Assembly (NCBI GenBank): GCA_020747015.1
Contig: JAGTJM010000124.1
Span: 1 to 41,539, forward strand
Reading direction: 5' to 3'
Length of the DNA: 41,539 nt
Source: Pyrenochaeta sp. MPI-SDFR-AT-0127
Taxonomy: Eukaryota; Ascomycota; Dothideomycetes; Pleosporales; Cucurbitariaceae
The translations under genes and the position numbers were made by a program. Positions 21,632 through 31,450 of the stretch are shown one piece after another. Position 1 is the stretch's first letter. Each line of letters starts with the position of its first letter. The notes beneath the pieces were generated by a model. The model was not told where the DNA came from and did no database searches. It saw nothing but the letters and a program-made list of their open reading frames with translations.

Positions 21632-22471
21632 ATGGCCAGGACACGAAGATCGACGCGTCAAACGACGTCTATAGTCCCAAAATATACTGTGGACGACTCC
21701 TCTTCTGCAGCGGAAGAAGCGCCAGAGCGCAATGGCAAGACAGTAACAGGTCGAAAACGCCTTCGCGACAGCGACGAGGACGAGGAGCATGTGGGAGACG
21801 GTGGACCAATGCCACCCAAGAAGGCCACAAAGCTTGAATTAAACCCATCGAAAAGTGCGACGACCAAGTCAAAACCCACGAAGACGGCACCGCCTGCCGC
21901 ACCGTCCTCAGATTCGAATCGCGACGCGAACGGCGAGCAGGAAGTTTTCTGGCTCCTGAAAGCCGAGCCACTTCCCCGATACGAGAATGGCATCAATGTG
22001 GCCTTCTCTATCGACGACCTCGCCGCCTGCACGGTGCCCGAGCCATGGAGTGGCGTTCGCAATCCTCAAGCACGAAATAACATGCAATCCATGCGCAAAG
22101 GCGACCTGGGTTTTTTCTATCACTCCAATGCCAAGCCATCGGGTGTCGTTGGTATACTACGAGTAGTGGACGAGGCCAAGGTGGACGATAGTGCGTTTGA
22201 CGCAAAGGATCCTTACTTTGATCCCAAGTCTGTGATAGATAAGCCGAAATGGTACTGTGTTGGGGTAGAGTTTGTCAAAAAATTCCATCATGTGGTCGAC
22301 CTGCATAAGATCAAGGGTTATGCGCAAAATGGAGGTCCATTAGAGGGGATGCAGCTGGTCACTAATTCGCGCTTAAGTGTGTCTAGAGTTCGGAAAGAAG
22401 AGTGGAAGTTCATTTTGGGGCTAGCTGGGGATGAGAAGGGCTACGAGCTGGAAAAGACTAGTAAAGAATAA
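21632..22471 (+). CDS. EVE-domain protein, THYN1-like
   Basis: A single exon of 279 residues. The first 100 residues are disordered, with basic Arg/Lys stretches (MARTRRSTRQ, GRKRLRDSDED, PPKKATK) that could serve as a nuclear localisation signal. Residues about 106-263 form an EVE domain: FWLLKAEP at the start, SIDDLA, WSGVRNPQARNNMQSMRKGDLGFFYHS in the centre, then GVVGILRVV, DPYFDPKS, KWYCVGVEF and a closing LVTNSRLSVSRVRKEEW. The central WxGVRNxxAR..M..GD block is diagnostic. EVE domains are PUA-like and thought to bind modified bases in DNA or RNA. Human THYN1 is nuclear. The exact substrate is unknown. It is convergent with the carboxylesterase, with only 181 bases between stop codons. 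Confidence 0.92.
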   Translation: MARTRRSTRQTTSIVPKYTVDDSSSAAEEAPERNGKTVTGRKRLRDSDEDEEHVGDGGPMPPKKATKLELNPSKSATTKSKPTKTAPPAAPSSDSNRDANGEQEVFWLLKAEPLPRYENGINVAFSIDDLAACTVPEPWSGVRNPQARNNMQSMRKGDLGFFYHSNAKPSGVVGILRVVDEAKVDDSAFDAKDPYFDPKSVIDKPKWYCVGVEFVKKFHHVVDLHKIKGYAQNGGPLEGMQLVTNSRLSVSRVRKEEWKFILGLAGDEKGYELEKTSKE

Positions 22472-22652
22472 GCTAACTCAGAAGGACCTCTAAGTGAAGA
22501 CACGATATGATGCATATCGTCTAGAAAGGTTGTCCTATTAGGTATGCACGAGGTCTCCAAAAACAAGGCCATGTCTAGACCATTATCAGTGAGTTATAAG
22601 CTGGTATTCAGTCATAAGCGGATGTGGTCAGAAAAGAGGATACCAGTACATG

Positions 22653-24498
22653 TCAATACTGTAGGGCGTGAATGATACTCGGACTGTTCAGGAAAGCGCA
22701 TCGCTTGTCTAGCTTCTGCTCCTGCATCAAACGCGTTGCATTAGTTCCACCCAGTGCACTGATGCCTGCATGCGGTCCGCCTATCGTCATGACATATGGG
22801 CCACCATCATACCCAAAGGCCTTGTCCCAGTCTTGCAACCTGTTAAGAATAGTGGATGACGGAGCCCCTTGACTGGCAAACGTGCTCCAAGACCGACTCG
22901 CGCGCATTGTGAGCTCGTAATCTGCTTCTGTTGGACCAAATGGAAACCCAGATATGTTGTACGATTGTAGACTTGCGAATATGAAGGCAAACTCCGAGGT
23001 ATGGACGACTCCAAGGCCAGAGATGTTAGCTGTGATTGCCAGGATAGTGTCAAGAATAGTGCTGTTGAAGTTGTACAGGTAGACTGGAGCTGAGTGTGTG
23101 CTATTCACTGCTGCGCCGAGGTGAATAGATGGACAAACCATGAGAATGTCCCGAAAGATCCGCGCTGTTCGGTAGAATTCTGATGAGAGATCCCGGCCTT
23201 GTGAAAAGTCATCTACGGGATACATGTCTAGCATTTCGTTGAGCGAGTCTTTGGGCATGGCTGGCAAGTAGGCACGCATGAAATTATATGTGTCATCGGC
23301 ACTCTTGATGGTAGGGTCAGTGTAATAGTTGAGATCATCCTGCGTCCAGCCCGAGATGAAAGTGGCTTTCCCGATGCGGCCTTCTGCGATGAGTTGACTT
23401 GGTTTTGCTGGCAGAAAGTCACCATCTACAACTGGCAGCCAGATGTCCCCAATATTGTGGCCAATGTCACTAGCGTACGTTGTGACAGCTGCGTCCAGCA
23501 GCTTATCCATATCCATCTGGCGCAAGCAAGCAATCGTCTCTGGTGCGTCTACGCAGGTCGTGTTGCAGCCAACGTAAGCGGCCGCTGCGATCATGGCGTC
23601 TTTCGTGAAATTGCCTGTTATGCCAGGTTCGAGTGCCTGCGACTGTGCGATGCCTTGCTGGAAGGGGATAGGTTTTGTTCCACCGTATGCGAGGATCTGC
23701 ATACCAACTGCGAGGCCACCAGATGATTGTCCGAAGATGGTGATCTTGTTTGGGTCACCACCGAACTTTTCGATGTTATCGCGAACCCCGACAAGGAGGC
23801 AAAAGGTAAGCTTATGTGCCACATTCACTTCGCATTTGCACACGCACATTCAATGGCAACTCGCTGATCACGGAGGCCAGCATTCTCACTGCCTTCCGAC
23901 TTTAGTGCCTCGGATTGCGCGAAGCCAAAGACTGATGTAGTCGTTAGCCATCTATTCATTGAAGTCTCTCATTGTACTTGCCTCCGAGGCGGTAGTTCAT
24001 GGCAACATGAATAATCGGAGATCCATTTTTGACTGATTGAAGAACTATACCATCAGGTGCTGTGGTCGGTTCTGTATTTGATGCCCACCAAAAGCTTCCG
24101 CCATGAATCCACACCATGACTGGCAGCTTCTTGCTGGGGTTAGTCGACTTTGGTCTAGCAATGTTGAGGTTCAGGCAATCCTCTGAGATATAGGTGATGT
24201 TTCCTAGCGCAAGCGGTGGGAAGAGCTGACCCAGCGGCTGGGGACAAGCTGCACCAGGACTGGTAGCATCCATAATGGAACCTGGGGCCGGAAAATATGG
24301 ACGTGGGGGCTTGAACCTGTTCTCGCCGCTGGTATCCTGCGCGTATGGAATCCCCATGAATATCTCCGTCCCGTTACGCTCGATGCCTTTGTAGTTCACG
24401 GCGCATGAGGAGTCGTTCACCCAGGGGGCGTCAGCCCTGACGGTGACGATGCCGGTGAGGAAAGCGATGAATGGAGTGCGCATGGTGGTCCAAGACAC
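22653..24498 (-). CDS. Secreted type-B carboxylesterase, with a defective-looking 3' splice site
   Basis: Best model: exons 23982-24498, 23848-23931 and 22653-23788, giving 578 residues in one frame. A signal peptide is likely (hydrophobic run about residues 9-21; Met6 is an alternative start). Family features: EDCLNLNI, VMVWIHGG, NYRLGVFGFA, ENAGLRDQRVAIEW, and a nucleophile elbow GQSSG with Ser222; VHTSEFAFIF holds the probable catalytic His. Intron 1 (23932-23981) is GC-AG with strong donor GCAAGT; using GC is required to read GV at the junction. Intron 2 (23789-23847) has donor GTGCGT and a CTTAC branch with a pyrimidine tract, but ends CG where AG is expected; joining there restores IEWVRDN. 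If not spliced there, translation stops soon after Glu200. It is either functional with an odd splice site, a recent pseudogene, or a base error. Substrate unknown. Confidence 0.8.
23789..23847 (-). other. Intron with CG in place of AG at its 3' end
   Basis: A 59-base intron in the carboxylesterase gene with donor GTGCGT, CTTAC branch and a good pyrimidine tract, but the last bases read TGTCG. The expected AG would need one base change (C back to A). The other AGs checked nearby (after GCGAAG, CATAAG and GAAAAG in the minus-strand reading) leave an impossibly short intron or an early stop. Confidence 0.65.
23932..23981 (-). other. GC-AG intron in the carboxylesterase gene
   Basis: A 50-base intron with donor GCAAGT instead of GTAAGT, a CTAAC branch sequence and acceptor ATCAG. 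Only this donor gives the conserved NYRLGVFGF reading across the junction; a GT four bases further would break the frame. Confidence 0.8.
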
Positions 24499-25423
24499 TT
24501 AGGGTCGCGTTGTGATGTGAGGAAGTATCTGTCAAAAGTGAGTAAGGCGATCAATGAAAGTTATGGGCAGTATTTTGCAAAAGGCAAGGTGAATAGGACT
24601 TTTGCGCGGAACCATGTGCAGCTCTTTGGGCAGTTTCCTGAACCGGCAGGTGCTGGTGGCTCCGAGGACGTCATGGACTGTTGTGCACTTTGCCTCATGG
24701 ATGATGAAATCCGATGGGTCGCTCTTGTCAAGAGTTTCCTGAAATGTGACCGAATAGGCACTTGTCTCAGCACTGAGGAAGTAAAGCATGCCTATTTCTG
24801 GTGTTAGTACATCTGGGCTTGTTGTGAATGGCTCGATTAACCTTTAGCTTTGACTATTTCCAAGGCTGCGTCTTACTTAAAATTACTGCTAATGAGAGAG
24901 AGCTTTTCAGTACTCATATGGTTCGGCACCAATCGATTCTCCAAGAGCGCATTATCAGACGATTAGGGTCTTGCTAATGTCAACAATAGTGTGCCCTTGA
25001 TCGCTTACTACCTAGGCCATGAAGATATCTTAACTTGGCTCGAAGTCTTAGCTGACAGATCTCACCCTATCTGAGAACAAAGTGGATGAGCATACGGCGG
25101 TTCTCGTTACTTTAATCTTTGCTATGATTTTAGCCAGTACTTGCTAGCCGGAGGTCGGAATCTAAATACCGGTGCTATGCACCCCAGCCCACGACACCAA
25201 TCATATCAGCGGCGTGTGTTGTCTTGATTCTACGAGTAATATATGACTGTCGTGGATAACCTGTTACTATATTTCCATGTATATGCATTCAGTTCCCCTT
25301 TAATTCATAGAGAATTTAACGATTTCCATGTTTCGAAAGGCTTTGCAGTAATTCAATTGACAAGTCGATGGGATAAACAATCTGCTAGAACTCAACACAG
25401 AAAACAGTACCTTGCGCAGCTGT
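24499..25423. other. Intergenic, carboxylesterase promoter and 3' flank of the monooxygenase
   Basis: 925 bases between two minus-strand genes. An 85-codon minus frame at 24532-24789 has no recognisable domain or signal peptide and is not called. CGG triplets spaced as CGGAGGTCGG near 25150 resemble half-sites for Zn2Cys6 regulators, but such triplets are frequent by chance. No gene is supported. Confidence 0.5.
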
Positions 25424-26701
25424 CTATAGTCGGGCTCGCTCGTTTTGCAAGTCCTTTGAAACTTGTTCAAACCTCTTGTAGCAATCCTCTTCGGCGTCAA
25501 AGCTTAGTAGCCAAGCTTCTCTTGTCAGATGAATGGCATCTGGCGTTTTCGCAATCTCACTCCAATTAGCTTTATGCCATTTCTCTCGTGTCTTCACCCC
25601 CGTTTCTTGCGCTTTATGTACCCTCTCATATCGGATCTTTTCATAAGCCCTCACTGCCAACTGAGCGTTCTTCCTTGATAAGTCTAGGCACGCCGCCAGT
25701 ACTACACCGTCCTCAATCGACTGGCTAGCTCCTTGAATTGAAGTCGGGAGGAAAGGATGTGCCGCGTCCCCTATCAAAGCGATGCGTGCCTTGGGTGATA
25801 TAAAAGTCGGCAATGGATCACGGAAAACAAGCTTATGGTCAATGAGACGGCCTTCCTTGGGTGTCGACCTGACAATCTCTTGCACAATGGGAGCCCAGCC
25901 ATCGACATATTTCAAACAATCTTGTATTCTTCCGGGAAACTGCCAACTTTCTTCAATGTTACCGTCGTCGACGTGAGTGAACACCCAGTTGAACTCTTTC
26001 CCACCTTTAAGAGACGATGCTAGAAAGTGCAGATCCGGGCCAATCCAGCCACAGTGCGAATCACCGTCAACAAGGTGCTTAAGTTTCGGATTATTCTTGA
26101 TTGCATCGCCGGAAAACCAGGATCGGTACACTGCGTACCCCGAGCTTTTCGGCTTGTCGTCGAAGCCCAAAACTATCTTTCGCCCTCGTGATCGCACACC
26201 TTCCGCTGCAATGACGATGTCCGCAATCAGCCTTTCTCCGTTCACGATCACCCCGGCTTTCTCTTCATCCTCAAAATAGTCTGTCACCCTTTGGGCTAGT
26301 CTGACATCAAGCCCCCTGAGTATAGCATGCTCGTACATGATGCTATAGAGTTCGCCACGGTGGCCATTAATCCTTGGACCCCATTTTTTCTCTTCCTCAA
26401 AATTTTGTCTTGTCACAAAATCACCCTTCCAGTGATAAAGGTCGAGCCAGGTGGTTTGTCGCGCAACCTTCTGCATCGCCTCGATAACACCAGGCCAACG
26501 CTCGAAGTTGCGCGCACCATTCGGATCGAATGATATTATGTCGCCAAATCGCGTGATCTCGTCAATACTGATGGATTTCTCAAGCAGGGTAACAAAGTGG
26601 CCTTTACGGTCGCATTCTATAGCTGCTGCGATGCCTGCAAAGCCGGCGCCCACGATAATAACTTTGATGCCTGACGGAGGAAGGCGTGTAAAGTTAGACA
26701 T
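25424..26701 (-). CDS. FAD-dependent monooxygenase (salicylate-hydroxylase-like, FAD_binding_3)
   Basis: A single exon of 425 residues, complete for the family (about 400-450). The Rossmann FAD motif KVIIVGAGFAGIAAAI sits at 13-28, with the ribose-binding Glu41 at the end of the second strand. The middle motif, usually DGxxSxxR, reads EGVRSRGR at 167-174. The second FAD motif GDAAHPFLPT is at 311-320, followed by GASQSIEDGVVLA. This is the group A flavin hydroxylase layout (salicylate or para-hydroxybenzoate hydroxylase type): NAD(P)H-dependent hydroxylation of an aromatic or similar ring, normally cytosolic. The substrate cannot be read from sequence. The second of four minus-strand genes in a possible cluster with an esterase, a dehydrogenase and a regulator. 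Confidence 0.9.
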   Translation of the reverse strand: MSNFTRLPPSGIKVIIVGAGFAGIAAAIECDRKGHFVTLLEKSISIDEITRFGDIISFDPNGARNFERWPGVIEAMQKVARQTTWLDLYHWKGDFVTRQNFEEEKKWGPRINGHRGELYSIMYEHAILRGLDVRLAQRVTDYFEDEEKAGVIVNGERLIADIVIAAEGVRSRGRKIVLGFDDKPKSSGYAVYRSWFSGDAIKNNPKLKHLVDGDSHCGWIGPDLHFLASSLKGGKEFNWVFTHVDDGNIEESWQFPGRIQDCLKYVDGWAPIVQEIVRSTPKEGRLIDHKLVFRDPLPTFISPKARIALIGDAAHPFLPTSIQGASQSIEDGVVLAACLDLSRKNAQLAVRAYEKIRYERVHKAQETGVKTREKWHKANWSEIAKTPDAIHLTREAWLLSFDAEEDCYKRFEQVSKDLQNERARL

Positions 26702-27860
26702 ATTGAAGCAGTTACGTTGGTTCTCTCCGGGCTGCGACCGGTGGCTATAAAGTATTATGGGTTTAGATGCTGCAAACTACAATGCATGTGGGGTCGGATA
26801 ATATAACACACCTTGTGAGCCGCCCCACATTCAAGCTGACGGGAGATTATTGTGAAGCTGACTCTAATGTGGATAAATTTCCTTCAGTTGCCGATATTCC
26901 GATGCTGTTGACTGCATACTTGATTAAACCTCGTCAAGAAGCTAGGGAACTCATCATTCCACTATCCTGTCAAATCCGGCTACTAGATCGATGAAGGAGA
27001 GGTGCAAGTGATATCAGAGGAGGGTATTTTTGTGAAGTACTAGGTTGACCAACTGGTTAAATGATGCAATTCCCACCCGTCAGCAAGGATTCAGTGCTTT
27101 TCTAGCTACAAAGGCATTCAAGTGACGTCAGGCATATGAGCTCGGAAACACCGTCCCTGAACATCAGTTCGGCTTCAAAGTGGTTCTCTTATACTAGCTG
27201 TGATATAATGATCATTAACTACTGCACTTGCTAGCGACTGAGATGTTCGCTACCGCAAGGCCTGTTAACTCCTGCCACTGCAGCGCCTCGAGTGAGGTCT
27301 TCCCGTGCAGCCAAAGGCTTCTTGCCTTTTAGCCCTTTCCCAACAATGAGGTTAGAGGATTACCTTGAATGTAATTATTGCTATTATGAAGCCGACGTAA
27401 CATCTTCACATTTGCCCCACGCAGAATCTGCTTATCACACTATACCGCGCATGAACCGGAGGTTGTGAATGGCATGTATGGACAGTCTCCGTCTTACCGT
27501 ATAGGCTGAAGAAGCGATACAGTTTAGAAAGACGATTTGAGCGAGAGATCAGGAAAATGCTAGTAATTGAGAACCACGAGATATAGGGCAAATGTGGTAC
27601 AAATGTGGAAATTCTATATTGACTGCGAAGGATTACTATGGGATTCAACAAGGTGATAGGGATCGGTCTGCTCTTCTGACAGCAGTACCAGAGGATATAT
27701 AACGAAGGGTGTGGTGAGGTTTGGGGGGGGGGGGGTTGCTAGAGACAGAGAACCGACGCACCGTGGCACGTGGCACGGAAGGACGATGAAAGATGAAATA
27801 TCATATTCGATTCAAAGAGGTTGCACAAAGAGAAACTAACCCTCTTGTCACGAGGTAAAT
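26702..27860. other. Intergenic, monooxygenase promoter and 3' flank of the dehydrogenase
   Basis: About 1.16 kb, AT-leaning, with short frames only. A run of 13 G lies at 27723-27735 and a repeated GTGGCAC heptamer around a CACGTG core near 27763-27778. No gene supported. Confidence 0.55.
27723..27735 (+). repeat. Homopolymer of 13 G
   Basis: Uninterrupted G13 in the 3' flank of the dehydrogenase gene, about 125 bases beyond its stop. Length may vary or be mis-assembled. Confidence 0.85.
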
Positions 27861-28877
27861 TTACTCCGCCTCGCACCTCGTATCTGAAACGATAGCACTA
27901 TCCTGTCTGTCAAGTACATTTGCCTTGGCTTCCATCTCAGCCATGGCCTTCACGACCTTCTGCATAACATCGCTCATATGCTTCTGAAGCACCTGCCCAC
28001 TGTAAGAACCATCAAGATCGTCTCCCAAGTCTTCGTTCGCAAGTGGGAAGATGCCAGCAGCCCTTCCATGTAAATTCTCGTCCGTGCTGAATCGTACAAC
28101 TGCATCCACAACACGCTCCATAGGCGCAAACCCCATGATGTTGAGTAAAACACCAGCCTCGCTTTGGAGAAAACCGGGTTGTTGAGTCATTGCCGTCTCG
28201 ATATACCAAGGAGCGACTAGATTGACGCGGACTCGGGGTGAAGACTGGGTCGCACGATCTCGGATGCCGTAGAAAAGGCCACGAACACCAAACTTGGAAA
28301 TGCTGTATGTGCTGCTGGAAGGGTAACCAACGTAACCTGCAAGAGACGCGACCAAGACAATGCTGGGCTTGAATGTTTCGGATGTGTTCCGTGGGAGACG
28401 GAAGTAATGCATTGCTAGATAGCAGGTGTTATACACACCATGCAGGTTGACAGCCACTCCGGAGAATCCTGGCTCTGGGGGCGGGGGGCTGTCTGCTGTC
28501 GGCACACTCTCTGGGACCATGTCGAAGAGATTCTTTTCCGCTATAATTCCAGCGTTTGGTATGACAACATCAATCCTGCCATTGCCAAAATGGACCGCCT
28601 TTTGAAACATTTCCACCTGTGAATGATAGGAGGTTACATCGCACTTTACAAATTGGACCCTGTGGCCCTGGGACACAAGATCTTGAGCGACTCTTTGGCC
28701 AGCTTCCTCCTGCACATCGGAGATTGTCACTAGCGCGCCAGCTTGAGCTATTGCTGTGGCGCATGCGAGGCCAATACCACCAGCAGCGCCAGTAATCAAC
28801 ACGGAGCGGCCTCGCAGATTTGAAGTATCCGGTGGTTGGCTAAAGGTGATAGGTGTCGCTGCGGTGAAGTTGGCCAT
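27861..28877 (-). CDS. Short-chain dehydrogenase/reductase (SDR), NAD-type
   Basis: A single exon of 338 residues. Classical SDR motifs are all present: cofactor loop TGAAGGIG at 29-36, Asp54 at the end of the second strand (favouring NAD over NADP), CDVT at 79-82, NAG at 108-110, the catalytic Ser178 in VLVASLAGYVG, and YSISK with Tyr191 and Lys195. A short Pro-rich insert (about 128-137, SPPPPEP) interrupts the region before the fifth helix. The C-terminal tail of about 60 residues is longer than in a minimal SDR. Family members oxidise or reduce secondary alcohols and ketones; the style recalls fungal 5'-hydroxyaverantin-dehydrogenase-like and 15-hydroxyprostaglandin-dehydrogenase-like SDRs. 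Substrate unknown. Third gene of the minus-strand series. Confidence 0.9.
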   Translation of the reverse strand: MANFTAATPITFSQPPDTSNLRGRSVLITGAAGGIGLACATAIAQAGALVTISDVQEEAGQRVAQDLVSQGHRVQFVKCDVTSYHSQVEMFQKAVHFGNGRIDVVIPNAGIIAEKNLFDMVPESVPTADSPPPPEPGFSGVAVNLHGVYNTCYLAMHYFRLPRNTSETFKPSIVLVASLAGYVGYPSSSTYSISKFGVRGLFYGIRDRATQSSPRVRVNLVAPWYIETAMTQQPGFLQSEAGVLLNIMGFAPMERVVDAVVRFSTDENLHGRAAGIFPLANEDLGDDLDGSYSGQVLQKHMSDVMQKVVKAMAEMEAKANVLDRQDSAIVSDTRCEAE

Positions 28878-29489
28878 TGCCGATGACTGCAGCTTGCATA
28901 AGCAAAGATAGTATTGCAGCTTCCCAGAATCTAGAGGCGTACTAACTCAAGCAGCACGTGGAATAGAAAAGTCGCAATCAAGTGTTACAACTCAGTCACT
29001 ATGATGGATAAGTAGCTTCTGAGCGAAAAGGGGTCTTCATAAAGGACAGGTGCAACCATTACCCGCGGCATTATCAAGATGGGCTGTTGGAAATGTATGG
29101 CGTGAGCGGGCAAGGCGGGGAAAGCTGGTCGAGTCATCCTAAACGGTTGGCTGTCCGAGTACTGTGAGTCCGACGAGGCTTTGCTCGACTAATTCTAAAA
29201 GCCTGACCAAGCACATCTCCGTATCTCTAGCACGGCGTAGGCAAGGATCTGGAGGTGCTACCAAAGGCGGGGTACGCCAAGGTTTCGGATTCGCCGACCA
29301 TGACAGCCCAAAGCAGCATAGTGAAGAGAATGTGTTCAGTCTCTCGATGTAACCACGATTGTACTCGAAGTTTTGAGGTGACTTGCAGTAATTGACATAT
29401 CGCGCATTTTTTTATGTGCTTGATAGCGGGTCACAAACGTACAGCACCTAGCCGCGCTAGCCATCAAGTGCGTGTGTGCTGTGTGCGAG
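28878..29489. other. Intergenic, dehydrogenase promoter and 3' flank of the regulator
   Basis: 612 bases. A CACGTG core at 28954-28959 is about 77 bases upstream of the SDR start. Only short motif-free frames occur. No gene supported. Confidence 0.55.
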
Positions 29490-30896
29490 TCATCCAAGGG
29501 TGAATGACCATTCCCAATCTCTTAATACATCCTCCCAGTCTCTTCTTTGCCCTCCTCCTTCTAGTTTGGGCCTCCAGACCTCCTTGAGCACTTTTTGCAC
29601 GCTGCCGACATTCTCGTACCTGTTTCTTTGCTGAATTTCTTCAAGTCTCTGCAAGCATTTTTGGATGGCTCTCTCGTCATCTAATTCAGCACCAGCAAGG
29701 AAGATAGGGTAGAGCAAGCTTGATTCAGCAGGGCTGCCAGGTGGTATGCGAGAAATGAATTCCATGGCGCGAGAAGCACAGGCCGGGATGAGGGATGCGT
29801 GCCTTGGTGAACCACGATACAACTGGATGAGGGAAGCGAGACGATATGCTTCTGCAAGCGCAATGAGGTCGAGAGCAATAGGAAGATCTACGCCCAAGAC
29901 AAATGGGTTGTCGTAGGTCCATGCCTGGATACCGCTCTCAATTGCATTAAAGGAGGCTTCGGTGATGTGCGGGAACGCAGGGTTTGCAGAAGCCACATAC
30001 TGGATACGAGAGATCAAATCGCATAGCTGATACGAGATGCCCATCAGTGGGTCGATGGTGGCTGGCATGAGGGCAGAGCTGATGGGCGGCATTTCCTGCT
30101 CCAGAGCGGAAGCTGATGGAGCGCTTGATACACGAGCCATCAGGGACGCTGATGCGAAGTGGTAAGTAAAGTGCCGATGCAGAGAGTCGACTTCTATACA
30201 GTCCATGATGCTTTGTTCCGGAGAGAGGGAACTCAGAATCCGCTGGACGCTCTTTAGTTGAGAGATCCACCTAGTAGTCTTGACACCGTTGAGGGCTTCC
30301 AGGCCGACCAGAATCAAGATGACTGCGGCGACTTGGTAAGTGTCTCGGGGCAGTCCGCCAGACTGGGAGATACGCTCTTTGATGAAGGCATAGCACTTCC
30401 GCTCGTGCCTTGATGACACAAGCCTAAGATGCTGTGCGCGGACTTGATCGATACTGCGCCGAGCGAGCTGGGCGGAAGAGATGGCAAGGATGGCGTCCAG
30501 CATGCCGTCTACATGGAAAGCCCAGGGCATGTAGAGTGACGTGTAGAAGCTGGTAGGGGTCGTGGCAACAGATACACTTGGAACAAAGGCCTCGACATAG
30601 TACTGCAGGAGGTGCTTCCTCTCCGAGGCTTCGTCGTGCGGCAACGCATCCCAAGGGTCCAGCGGTGCCGGTAACGGTCGGGCAATCTGCAGCTCAGGGC
30701 TAGATGAACCCGTGTCTTTGGACGGATCAGCAACAATTCTGCGTGGTGTTTGCCATTCGCAGGCAAGATTCAGGCGCGCGCAGTTGGCACACTGAGGCTG
30801 CCGGTTGTCGCATCGCTTGCGCCGTGTTCGGCACGTCAAGCAGCCTGCCCGCGAACGTGGGGCGAATTTGCGCTGGCGGGGTCTCGCTTCAGCCAT
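29490..30896 (-). CDS. Zn2Cys6 transcription factor, Fungal_trans_2-type
   Basis: A single exon of 468 residues. The N-terminal binuclear zinc cluster has Cys at 19, 22, 29, 36, 39 and 46 (C-x2-C-x6-C-x6-C-x2-C-x6-C), preceded by the basic stretch RQRKFAPRSRAG; it would bind CGG-type DNA sites. Residues about 80-460 are helical and fit the fungal-specific regulator domain found in Pro1/Arg81-like factors, including a HLLQYYVEAFVPSVS entry and LSSLSPEQSIMDCIE. Lying at the upstream end of the SDR, monooxygenase and esterase genes on the same strand, it may be their pathway regulator; that is inference. It is divergent from the secreted phosphatase. Confidence 0.92.
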   Translation of the reverse strand: MAEARPRQRKFAPRSRAGCLTCRTRRKRCDNRQPQCANCARLNLACEWQTPRRIVADPSKDTGSSSPELQIARPLPAPLDPWDALPHDEASERKHLLQYYVEAFVPSVSVATTPTSFYTSLYMPWAFHVDGMLDAILAISSAQLARRSIDQVRAQHLRLVSSRHERKCYAFIKERISQSGGLPRDTYQVAAVILILVGLEALNGVKTTRWISQLKSVQRILSSLSPEQSIMDCIEVDSLHRHFTYHFASASLMARVSSAPSASALEQEMPPISSALMPATIDPLMGISYQLCDLISRIQYVASANPAFPHITEASFNAIESGIQAWTYDNPFVLGVDLPIALDLIALAEAYRLASLIQLYRGSPRHASLIPACASRAMEFISRIPPGSPAESSLLYPIFLAGAELDDERAIQKCLQRLEEIQQRNRYENVGSVQKVLKEVWRPKLEGGGQRRDWEDVLRDWEWSFTLG

Positions 30897-31450
30897 GATC
30901 CGAAGGCATCAAAGATGGGAGAAGTTTCGGGTCTGACAGCCGGGGGGTCTGACTGCCATGGTGCCTGTCTGCGTGGTGGTCGAGTCACCATGGAGGACAA
31001 AAAAGTGCAGGTTACGGCAGGGGATCCGACTGCCCCAACAGCCGAAGCGTGCCTTTGGCGGGTGCCGCTTACCGTAGAGGCTCCACCCTGCGCGTCCCCA
31101 GCGTCTGGGTGTTGTCTGAGGCTCACGTACAGAAACGTGCTCTTGCTGCAGTTGTACTTGACCCGCGACTGAAGCCCTCGCCAGTTGCGCCATGGATCAG
31201 GCTACTGAGGTCGTCCGGGCCCGCATCGCATCGCAGCCTCTTGATCATCGTGGCCGTTGCACGTGCCCGGCCCGTTTTGAACTCATCCTTGACCCGTCCA
31301 GCCCTGTTTGGGCAACTCGGCCATGCTTCATCTCCGAGCCCTTCTTGACGTCTCTGGGCATTGCCAACCCATTCGACCCAGCCTCATGTATAAAGATGCA
31401 AGCATACGCAATGTCGTCGCAGCCCCAGAGCCCGCCGACAGCGAACGACT
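30897..31450. promoter_or_regulatory. Divergent promoter between regulator and phosphatase
   Basis: A 554-base interval between two divergent starts. GC-rich in the first 400 bases. A TATA box (see 31389) serves the phosphatase side. No phosphate-regulator site of the CACGTG or CACGTT type stood out by eye. Confidence 0.45.
31389..31395 (+). promoter_or_regulatory. TATA box of the phosphatase gene
   Basis: TATAAAG lies 56 bases before the ATG at 31451. This is close for a fungal TATA but leaves room for a short leader. Confidence 0.5.

Noticed and set aside
24532..24789. 85-codon minus-strand frame upstream of the carboxylesterase
   Set aside because: No domain, no signal peptide, no splice-joined continuation, and a plus-strand frame overlaps it. 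Not enough to call a gene.
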